Below are positions 46,451-53,192 of a DNA stretch of 64,000 bases, one piece after another. Below the pieces are notes generated by a model, which was not told where the DNA came from, made no database searches, and saw only the letters and a program-made list of their open reading frames with translations. Every line of letters begins with the position of its first letter. Positions within the stretch are counted from its first letter, which is position 1. The stretch spans positions 1 to 64,000 of the forward strand of contig NZ_LGEC01000080.1 in NCBI RefSeq assembly GCF_001279585.1. The letters run 5' to 3'. The position numbers and the translations under genes were made by a program. The DNA is from Nocardiopsis sp. NRRL B-16309. Lineage in GTDB: Bacteria; Actinomycetota; Actinomycetes; Streptosporangiales; Streptosporangiaceae.

Positions 46451-47469
46451 TTCATCTTGTTGCCGGCGGCCTTCAGGTGCTGGGCGGCCTCGACCACGCG
46501 CGCGGCCATGCCCGCCTCGGCGGCCTTGCCGTAGGCGCGGGGGTCGTAGGCCTTCTTGCTGCCGATCTCCCCGTCGACCTTCAGCACGCCGTCGTAGTTC
46601 TTCATCATGTGGTCGACGATCGGGCGGGTGAAGGCGTACTGCGTGTCGGTGTCGACGTTCATCTTCACGACGCCGTAGCCGATCGCCTCGTGGATCTCCT
46701 CCATGGTGGAGCCGGAGCCGCCGTGGAAGACGAAGTCGAACGCCTTCGCCTTGCCGTACTTCTCGGCCACGGCGTCCTGCGCCTCCTTGAGCACCTCCGG
46801 ACGCAGCTTCACGAAGCCCGGCTTGTAGGAGCCGTGCACGTTGCCGAAGGTCAGGGCCGTCATGTAGTAGCCCTTCTCGCCCAGGCCCAGGGCCTCGGCG
46901 GTGCGCAGGGCGTCCTCCGGCGTGGTGTACAGCTTCTCGTTGATCTCGCCGACGATGCCGTCCTCCTCGCCGCCGACGACGCCCACCTCGATCTCCAGGA
47001 GGGTGCGCGCCTCCTTGGACGCGGCCAGCAGTTCCTGGGCGATCTCCAGGTTCTCGCCCAGCTCGACGGCCGAGCCGTCCCACATGTGGGACTGGAACAG
47101 CGGCTCCTGGCCCTTGGCCACGCGCTCCTTGGAGATCTCCAGCAGCGGGCGGACGAAGCCGTCGAGCTTGTTCTTGGGGCAGTGGTCGGTGTGCAGGGCG
47201 ACGTTCACGGGGTACTTGTCGGCCACCACGCGGGCGAACTCCGCGAAGGCGACGGACCCGGTGACCATGTCCTTGACGGTGGTGCCGGACAGGAAGTCGG
47301 CGCCTCCGGTGGAGATCTGGACGATCCCGTCGCTCTCCGCCTCGGCGAAGCCGCGCAGCGCGGCGTGGAGCGTCTGGCTGGAGGTCACGTTGATGGCCGG
47401 GTACGCGAAGCCCTCCGACTTCGCGCGGCTCAGCATCTCGGTGTAGACCTCGGGGCTGGCGATGGGCAT
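46447..47469 (-). CDS. fba: Class II fructose-bisphosphate aldolase
   Basis: This 340-aa zinc aldolase of glycolysis/gluconeogenesis has the zinc and catalytic motif NVALHTDHCPKNK, HMWDGSAV, EIEVGVVGGEEDG and the phosphate-binding FHGGSGS. ATG 47469 has AGGGAGAG upstream. The stop codon TGA is the complement of TCA at 46447-46449, which belongs to the TCAA right end of the neighbouring TnpB element. The last residues KAAGNKMN look native, so the insertion replaced the original stop with little or no loss. A DasR-like palindrome lies upstream. Confidence 0.95.
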   Translation of the reverse strand: MPIASPEVYTEMLSRAKSEGFAYPAINVTSSQTLHAALRGFAEAESDGIVQISTGGADFLSGTTVKDMVTGSVAFAEFARVVADKYPVNVALHTDHCPKNKLDGFVRPLLEISKERVAKGQEPLFQSHMWDGSAVELGENLEIAQELLAASKEARTLLEIEVGVVGGEEDGIVGEINEKLYTTPEDALRTAEALGLGEKGYYMTALTFGNVHGSYKPGFVKLRPEVLKEAQDAVAEKYGKAKAFDFVFHGGSGSTMEEIHEAIGYGVVKMNVDTDTQYAFTRPIVDHMMKNYDGVLKVDGEIGSKKAYDPRAYGKAAEAGMAARVVEAAQHLKAAGNKMN

Positions 47470-47622
47470 GGTTTGACTCTCCCTGGGTTCGGCCTGGAGC
47501 GAGCGGCCGCCGGTCGTGGACCCGCGGCACCCCACGTGCGTTGCCCCGGTGAAGGTCCGGAACGGCTGGGGGCGGCCCCCTGCGGAGCCGAGCGTCCGGA
47601 CGTGTCCACCAGGTGTCGACCA

Positions 47623-47652
47623 AGTATCCCGAATCCCCGGAGCCGTTGGAAA
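47623..47652 (-). promoter_or_regulatory. Probable fba promoter
   Basis: On the minus strand TTTCCA (47647-47652) and GATACT (47623-47628) are 18 nt apart, giving a leader of about 145 nt. The rest of the 369-nt region to 47838 is shared with the divergent gene. Confidence 0.45.
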
Positions 47653-47663
47653 GGTCTAGACCA
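47652..47663. promoter_or_regulatory. DasR-type (dre-like) operator
   Basis: AGGTCTAGACCA contains the 10-bp palindrome GGTCTAGACC and matches 11 of 12 bases of TGGTCTAGACCA, the recalled Streptomyces DasR consensus. It abuts the fba -35. Confidence 0.5.
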
Positions 47664-47838
47664 AGTTGCCCGGACTTGCGCGCGTTCGCGCAGCTCATGG
47701 CGGCGCGATCCGAGCCCTGTCGCGGGGCGGAGGAACGAGGCGGGCGATGCGCCCGCGGCGCCGCCGCATCCGTGGGCGTACACGGCATCACAGGGAGCAC
47801 TGTCGCTTTTTGTCGTGATACACGCTACATTCAACGCC

Positions 47839-48270
47839 GTGGGAAGGCATAGGAACGATCCGCGCGGCGCTGGCCAGGTGATGGCCATCGTCGGGGCCGT
47901 CGTGCTCCTGGTGGTGCTGGTCGCCCTCGGCGGGTACTTCTTGTACCGCTCCCTCCCAGGCAACGGAACGAGCGTGAGCGCCAACGCCTCCGAAGCCTCG
48001 TCCGAAGGTGAGGACGAGAGGGACATGGGGGCGCTCTACATCCGCGTGATCGGGGAGTCGAGCAACGTGTTCGTGCGCGTCCCCGGCGGCGACGTCCTGC
48101 ACGATCAGGTGATACGGCAGGGCGGCTCGATCAACTTCGCCGACGCGGGCGAGGGCCTCGAAGTGACCATCGACGAACCCGGCGCCGTCGAGGTGTACGT
48201 CAACGGCGAGCAGCGCGACGTGTCCGACCAGGACGCCGGCTACAGCTTCACCATCAGCGGCGACGGCTGA
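47839..48270 (+). CDS. Single-pass membrane protein with RodZ-C-terminal-like (DUF4115) domain
   Basis: This protein is about 143 aa: a short basic N-terminus, one helix (MAIVGAVVLLVVLVALGGYF) and an external domain (ALYIRVIGESSNVFVRVP ... GAVEVYVNGEQ). The domain resembles the DUF4115 beta domain at the C-terminus of RodZ. There is no RodZ helix-turn-helix. GTG 47839 is 7 nt after a -10-like TACATT (47826-47831), suggesting a leaderless start. An alternative start is ATG 47881 or GTG 47878. Function unknown; an envelope role is likely. Confidence 0.6.
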   Translation: MGRHRNDPRGAGQVMAIVGAVVLLVVLVALGGYFLYRSLPGNGTSVSANASEASSEGEDERDMGALYIRVIGESSNVFVRVPGGDVLHDQVIRQGGSINFADAGEGLEVTIDEPGAVEVYVNGEQRDVSDQDAGYSFTISGDG

Positions 48271-48405
48271 CACCGGGCCCGGGCGCCGTGCCGAGCGCGG
48301 ACGCCCCCGGCACCGGCGGCCGCGCGCTCGCGGGACCGCGCCTGGGCAGCGGTGCCGTGCCGGGCCTCACGGCCCTGGACCAGTCGCACCGACACGAACA
48401 ACCGT

Positions 48406-48500
48406 CGGGCCGCATCGCCGCTTCGGCCCGCGCGCCAGGGCTCGCCGGACCGCATCGTGGCTCGTCCGCCCGCGCCAGGGCTCGCAGGGCCGTGTCAGGG
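48406..48500 (+). repeat. Imperfect 40-bp repeat
   Basis: CCGCATCG recurs at 48410 and 48450, each followed about 20 nt later by GCGCCAGGGCTCGC. Roughly 2.3 degenerate copies lie in the 296-nt gap between the DUF4115-like gene and pyrE; no gene is visible there. Confidence 0.45.
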
Positions 48501-48566
48501 CTCCAGGGACCCGCGGGGCTGTTGGGACGCGTCCGTCTTCCTCGGGACCGGCCGGGGCCGTCCGGC

Positions 48567-49100
48567 TCAGAGGTCGAGGTCGGCGACCTCGTACACGGAC
48601 CGGTACTCCAGCCCCTCCCGGGTGACCCGCTCGCGCGCGCCCCGGTCCAGGATCAGCGCGGTCGCGACCACCTCCGCGCCCGCCTCACGCAGTGCCTCCA
48701 CGGCGGTGAGCACCGAGTTGCCGGTCGTCGAGGTGTCCTCCAGGGCCAGCACACGCCGCCCCTTGACGTCGGGACCCTCGATCCGCCGCTGGAGCCCGTG
48801 CGCCTTGCCCGCCTTGCGCACCACGAAGGCGTCCAGCCTGCGCCCGCGCGCGTGCGCGGCGTGCACCATCGCGGTCGCCACGGGGTCCGCGCCCAGGGTC
48901 AGCCCGCCCACGGCGTCGAAGTCCAGGTCCTCGACGTTGTCCAGCATGACCGAGCCGACCAGCGGCGCGGCCTCCCCGTCCAGGGTCACCCGGCGCAGGT
49001 CGACGTAGTAGTCGGCCTCGATGCCGGAGGACAGGGTCACCTTCCCGCGCACGACCGCCTTATCGTTGATGTGTCGCAGGAGTTCATCACGTTCGCTCAT
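48567..49100 (-). CDS. pyrE: Orotate phosphoribosyltransferase
   Basis: This 177-aa pyrimidine enzyme converts orotate and PRPP to OMP. It has SSGIEADYYVDLRRVTLD near the N-terminus, VVRKAGKAHG with catalytic Lys residues, and the PRPP-binding loop VLALEDTSTTGNSVL. ATG 49100 has no Shine-Dalgarno, and TAGGCT lies 8 nt upstream, so it may be leaderless. It is divergent from cutA. Confidence 0.95.
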   Translation of the reverse strand: MSERDELLRHINDKAVVRGKVTLSSGIEADYYVDLRRVTLDGEAAPLVGSVMLDNVEDLDFDAVGGLTLGADPVATAMVHAAHARGRRLDAFVVRKAGKAHGLQRRIEGPDVKGRRVLALEDTSTTGNSVLTAVEALREAGAEVVATALILDRGARERVTREGLEYRSVYEVADLDL

Positions 49101-49175
49101 GATCAGTGAGCCTAGAACACCGGACGGGACGGCACGGACCCGGCCGCACGTGTTCCCAGGCCGTAAGGGGTGACC

Positions 49176-49511
49176 ATGCCGCAGTCCGCGGACACCGTCC
49201 GGGTCGAGACCACCGTCGACGGCAGGGAGGCGGCCGAACGGCTGGCGGCGTCGGTGGTCGAGCACCGGCTGGCGGCCTGCGCCCAGGTGGGCGGCCCGAT
49301 CCGGAGCTTCTACCGGTGGGAGGGCGCGGTCCAGGCGGACGAGGAGTGGACCGTGGTGATCAAGACGGCCGCCGGGCGCCTGTCCGACCTCACCGCGCAC
49401 CTGTTGGAGATCCACCCCTACGACGTCCCCGAGATCGTGGCCGTCCCGGTCACCGGCGGCAACCCCGCCTACCTGGACTGGGTGCGCGAGGAGACGGCGG
49501 GAAGCGCGTGA
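49176..49511 (+). CDS. cutA: CutA1 divalent-cation tolerance protein
   Basis: This 111-aa small trimeric protein has the family signatures EHRLAACAQV, SFYRWEGAVQADEEW and HPYDVPEIVAVPV. CutA1 is linked to copper tolerance in Escherichia coli, but its general role is unresolved. ATG 49176 follows AAGGGG. The stop overlaps the start of the next gene (GTGA), so the two are translationally coupled. Confidence 0.92.
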   Translation: MPQSADTVRVETTVDGREAAERLAASVVEHRLAACAQVGGPIRSFYRWEGAVQADEEWTVVIKTAAGRLSDLTAHLLEIHPYDVPEIVAVPVTGGNPAYLDWVREETAGSA

Positions 49512-50131
49512 TCGCCGTCCTGCTGCCCCCGCCCCTGGGCGCGTCCTGGCGCGTGCCCGACCTGCCCGACCGGTTGCCCGATCACGGCGTTCCGGCCGTG
49601 CGGATCGGCGGCGGGGCCGACGACCGGCCGCCGTACGCCGGGCGCTACGTCGCGCACGCCAGCCTGGAGATCAACGCCGCGGTCGCCGCCGACGCCCGGA
49701 TCGCGCTGGTCGCCGAGGGCGACGCCGGTCCGCTGGTGGGGGCGGTCGGCGCCGCCCAGCGGGCCGCGCACCGTCCGGTTCTCGCCTACGTGCTGGTGGA
49801 CGCCTTCCTCCCGCAGCCGGGCAGTCCCACGCTGGCCGAGATCACCGCCGCGCAGTCCCCCGAGGGGGGAGTGGGGCCGGTACCGGGCGGCGCCGAGCCG
49901 GAACCGGGGGCTGGGGAGACCGGTGCCGGAGAACCGCCCGGGTACCGGACCGAGCGCCTGCCCATGGCCGCGGACTGGCCGGACGCGCCGTGCGGCTACC
50001 TGCTGACGCGGCCGGACCGCGCGCACGTGGCGCGTCTGGCGCGGATGCGCGGATGGGTCGTGCGCGAGGCCGACCCGCGGGACGCCCCGGCGGCCCTGGC
50101 CGGGCTGCTGACCGAGCTCCGCGGGATCTGA
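49508..50131 (+). CDS. Protein of unknown function, alpha/beta-hydrolase-like
   Basis: This 207-aa protein starts at GTG 49508, overlapping cutA. The order of segments (N-terminal AVLLPPPLGASWRV, then GPLVGAVGAAQRAAHRPVLAYVLVDAFLP, and a C-terminal CGYLLTRPDRAHVARLARMRGW) is like a small alpha/beta hydrolase whose nucleophile elbow has degenerated (no G-x-S-x-G). A low-complexity Pro/Glu/Gly insert lies mid-protein. Function unknown; coupling to cutA is the only context. Confidence 0.55.
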   Translation: MIAVLLPPPLGASWRVPDLPDRLPDHGVPAVRIGGGADDRPPYAGRYVAHASLEINAAVAADARIALVAEGDAGPLVGAVGAAQRAAHRPVLAYVLVDAFLPQPGSPTLAEITAAQSPEGGVGPVPGGAEPEPGAGETGAGEPPGYRTERLPMAADWPDAPCGYLLTRPDRAHVARLARMRGWVVREADPRDAPAALAGLLTELRGI

Positions 50132-50261
50132 CGGCGCTCGGCTGGGCCTTCGAGGCCGCGGGGAGTTTGGGGCGTCTGGGGCCCGATGGGAGTGCCGGGG
50201 GTGGTGTGCGGCCGAGCGAAATCCGGGTGACAGCGACCGGTCCGCTCCGGAGAATCGGCAC

Positions 50262-50921
50262 ATGATCAGTGAGCACTTCCCGCCCATGGGGTTGCGCGTA
50301 CGCACCCCGCGACTCGAACTCCGCCTGCCGTCGATGGAGGACCTGGCGCGGTTGGGGGACGTCGCGGCCCGGGGGATCCACGCTCCGGAACAGATGCCGT
50401 TCGCCGAGCCGTGGACGGACCAACCGCCCCCGAAGGTGGCGCTGTCGGTGATCCAGTACAACCTGGGGAAGCTGGCCTCCTGGACGCCGGCGGACTGGAA
50501 CCTGAACTTCGTCGTCGCGCACGAGGACACGGTGGTCGGCGTCCAGGACGTGGGCGCGAAGGACTTCGCGGTCCGGCGGCAGGTGGGGACGGGTTCGTGG
50601 CTCGGCCTGTCGCATCAGGGCCGGGGGATCGGCACCGAGATGCGGGCGGCCGTGCTGCACCTGGCGTTCGAGGGCCTGGGCGCGGAGTGCGCGGTGACGG
50701 AGGCGCACGAGGGCAACGAGGCCTCCCACGGGGTCTCGCGCCGGCTGGGCTACCGGCCGAACGGTGTCGACGTGGTCGCGGTTCGGGGCAAACCGGTGCG
50801 GGAGCACCGTTACCGGATCACCCGGCGGGACTGGGAGCGCAACCGCTCGGTCCCGGTCACGGTGAGCGGGCTGGAGCCCTGCCTGCCGTTCTTCGGCCTC
50901 GGCACGTCCGGGGAGGCCTGA
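50262..50921 (+). CDS. GNAT-family N-acetyltransferase (RimJ/RimL-like)
   Basis: This 219-aa protein has RTPRLELRLPSMEDLARL at the N-terminus and the acetyl-CoA motif SHQGRGIGTEMRAAVLHLAF, followed by EGNEASHGVSRRLGY. The features are typical of RimJ/RimL protein or small-molecule acetyltransferases. The target is unknown. ATG 50262 is the first start; ATG 50286 is possible. It faces the frameshifted membrane gene 15 nt away. Confidence 0.85.
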   Translation: MISEHFPPMGLRVRTPRLELRLPSMEDLARLGDVAARGIHAPEQMPFAEPWTDQPPPKVALSVIQYNLGKLASWTPADWNLNFVVAHEDTVVGVQDVGAKDFAVRRQVGTGSWLGLSHQGRGIGTEMRAAVLHLAFEGLGAECAVTEAHEGNEASHGVSRRLGYRPNGVDVVAVRGKPVREHRYRITRRDWERNRSVPVTVSGLEPCLPFFGLGTSGEA

Positions 50922-50936
50922 CCGGATCGTCTCCGG

Positions 50937-51283
50937 TCAGGAGGAGGTGCCGTCCGCCTTGGCGCCTCGCCGCCCGGCGAGGAACGCGAGGGCGAGCGCG
51001 GCGAGCAGACCGCCGAGCATGCCCGCACCGGAGAGCACACCGCTGACGATCGGCGCCCACGCGGGGTGCCCGGTGAACACCATGCCCAGGCCGACGGCCC
51101 CGAGCAGCGACAGGAGGGCCACCACGAGGATCTCGCGGGTCCGCCAGTACCAGGCCAGCGGGAAGAAGTGAAGTGGAGTCCGACCACGAGGGCGACCCAG
51201 CAGACGTCGGCCTCGCCGGGCGCTCCGAGCAGCCGCAGCACCTGGGCGCCGCCGAGGATCAGGACGACCTCCGCGGCCACCAC
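50937..51283 (-). pseudogene. Frameshifted small membrane-protein gene
   Basis: Two adjacent frames together read as one polytopic membrane protein of about 115 aa. The first is VAAEVVLILGGAQVLRLLG to WVALVVGLHF; it continues in a second frame as FPLAWYW and then four hydrophobic segments to the tail AGRRGAKADGTSS. The break coincides with a tandem 5-bp duplication (GAAGT GAAGT on the plus strand, 51165-51174). Removing one copy restores LHFFPLAWYW. The start is also uncertain because the next upstream in-frame stop overlaps the DUF6177 stop. It is either a real inactivation or a sequencing error. Confidence 0.7.
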
Positions 51284-51358
51284 CGCGCCGTAGAACGGTC
51301 CGAACCGGAGCGCGGGACCGGAGGGCGCACGGCCACCGGTCCGTGCGCACGCTTGTGA

Positions 51359-52720
51359 TCAGGGGCGGCCGGGGGTGTCCGGCGGCCGAAGGTGGTCCAT
51401 GAGGGCGCGGAAGTCCTGGAAGAGTTCGGTCTGGCTCCGGTCCTCGTCGAGCCGGTACCAGAGGGCCGGGGCCAGCCGTGGTCCCACCACCTTGGCGGGG
51501 ACGGGAGCGCTGCGGGCCCGGTCCAGCCCGATCTCGCTCACGCCGGACGGTCCGATCGCCAGGCCGACCGGTGCAGAGGCTCCGGACAGGACCGGCCGGT
51601 GCTGGGCGTCGACGGCGCCGGGCACGCGACGCACGGTCAGTGTCTGCAGGGAGTCGGCGAACTCGGCGACCAGGTCGGGCACGTCCTCGGTCCGCACCGC
51701 GTTCCCGACCGCGAGGCTGGTGTCCTCCCGGACACCTTCGGCGACACGCCGGACGTCGAGGGTGCCCGAGAACGCGGGACCGGTGACCACGAGCCGGGTG
51801 GGCCGCGGAGCCCGGTCGCGGCACAGTCCGGTGATGCGGTCGGTGTCCCAGGCGGAGAGCGCGGGCTCCCTGGTGCCCCAGCCCTGTGGAGCCGAGGAGC
51901 AGAGCAGTTCACCGATCCGCTCGACCGTCTCGCCCACCCGGAGTCCGCCGGTCGCGCTGTGCAGCACCCGCAGGTCCACGACCAGCCCGGTTCCGCCGTC
52001 TCCGCGAGCGAGCGCGGGCGGGGTGCCGTCCCGTCGGGGCCGGTAGCCGAGTTCGTCGTCCCAGACGAGAGGAGCGCCGGTGGTCCCGTCGTGGTGGCCG
52101 TGCCCGCCGGGCCCCTCCACCACCCACCGGTGACCGGGAGCCGCGAGGATCGTGCGCAGCGGGTGGGTCAGGCGGGACGTGGCGGGGATGAGCAGGTGGA
52201 AGGCTCGGCCGTCTCCAGCGCCGGCCGACAGGGCGTCGGCCACGGCACCGGAGAACGGAACGACGCGCGCACCGATGGCGAGGACCCGGGCTTCGGCGGT
52301 CTCCACCAGAGCGGCGGGGTGGTGGGAGGCTCCGCGTGGCAGGTCCTGCGACCATGGAGCCCGAGGGCTCGGCGGCCATGCCGCGCCCCCGTGCCGTTCC
52401 ACGAGGGAGGCGGCGAGCCGGTGGGCGGCCCGCGCCGCGTCCGCGTCGCCCGAGGGAGCGCGGACGTCCACCCACCAGGTGTTCGCGGTCAGCCCGTCCG
52501 CCGCTCGCGCGCCCAGGAGCCGGGTGACCTCCCACGGTGTCGCGATACCCCTCGGCGCCTCGACGGTGACCACGTGGCGGCCCTCACCGTCGCGCAGGCG
52601 CACGGCTCCGCCACGGTCGGCGCCCCAGATGCGCAGGTCGGGACCCGCCCGGTCGAGGGCGGAGACCATTCCGCGCACGTCCGGGAGTTCTTCGGTCAGA
52701 GCGACCACGTCATAGGTCAC
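51359..52720 (-). CDS. DUF6177-family protein in T7SS effector cassette
   Basis: This 453-aa soluble protein begins with TYDVVALTEELPDVRGMVSALDRAGPDLRIW, which matches my recollection of DUF6177, a family found with T7SS genes in Streptomyces and Nocardiopsis. No membrane helix, signal peptide or catalytic motif is evident. GTG 52720 with GAGGAC upstream lies 8 nt after the immunity gene stop, so it is the third gene of a toxin-immunity-DUF6177 operon. It may be a chaperone or adaptor for effector secretion (inference). Confidence 0.65.
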   Translation of the reverse strand: MTYDVVALTEELPDVRGMVSALDRAGPDLRIWGADRGGAVRLRDGEGRHVVTVEAPRGIATPWEVTRLLGARAADGLTANTWWVDVRAPSGDADAARAAHRLAASLVERHGGAAWPPSPRAPWSQDLPRGASHHPAALVETAEARVLAIGARVVPFSGAVADALSAGAGDGRAFHLLIPATSRLTHPLRTILAAPGHRWVVEGPGGHGHHDGTTGAPLVWDDELGYRPRRDGTPPALARGDGGTGLVVDLRVLHSATGGLRVGETVERIGELLCSSAPQGWGTREPALSAWDTDRITGLCRDRAPRPTRLVVTGPAFSGTLDVRRVAEGVREDTSLAVGNAVRTEDVPDLVAEFADSLQTLTVRRVPGAVDAQHRPVLSGASAPVGLAIGPSGVSEIGLDRARSAPVPAKVVGPRLAPALWYRLDEDRSQTELFQDFRALMDHLRPPDTPGRP

Positions 52721-52728
52721 GGAAGTCC

Positions 52729-53187
52729 TCAGTCCTGCTCGGTCTCGGCCTCACGGAGCTTCTGCTGCAACCAGTCCGGAATGTGCTCCGGGTCCCGGGG
52801 GAAGTAGTTCAGATCCGTGGCGAAGCTTTCCGCACCGGGAAGAAGGTCATAGGGGGCGGGATTGTCATAGTTGAACTCGGTGGTGAATGTGCCTGGACGG
52901 ACAATCTTGTAGATCATGGAGAACCAGGTTCCCTTGCCCTCCTGGTACATTCCAGCGCGAAGCTCCACGAACTTGGAGATCACGGTGTGAGGAAATCTTT
53001 TTCTCTGGGCCTCCCCATTCTCGAATTCAACGATCATGTCGTTCTCGGATCCAGTGATCAGGCTGGACACTTTGAAGGTGATCTCGTGCCATCCCTCAGG
53101 TGCGGCTCCGAGGAGATCTAGGCCGATGCTATGGAGGATCTCGTATTGCTCCGTCGGGTCCAGATGCCCTCTTTTGAAGGAGTTCAT
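52729..53187 (-). CDS. Immunity protein, YezG/DUF600-like
   Basis: This 152-aa acidic protein begins 5 nt after the toxin gene. The pattern WHEITFKVSSLI, GTWFSMIYKI, FTTEFNYDNP and DLNYFPRDPEHIPDWLQQKL resembles YezG-family immunity proteins, which neutralise nuclease toxins of LXG/T7SS effectors. Base composition is visibly less GC-rich than neighbouring genes. ATG 53187 has GGAG upstream. Assignment to the adjacent toxin rests on position. Confidence 0.75.
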   Translation of the reverse strand: MNSFKRGHLDPTEQYEILHSIGLDLLGAAPEGWHEITFKVSSLITGSENDMIVEFENGEAQRKRFPHTVISKFVELRAGMYQEGKGTWFSMIYKIVRPGTFTTEFNYDNPAPYDLLPGAESFATDLNYFPRDPEHIPDWLQQKLREAETEQD

Positions 53188-53192
53188 ATCTC

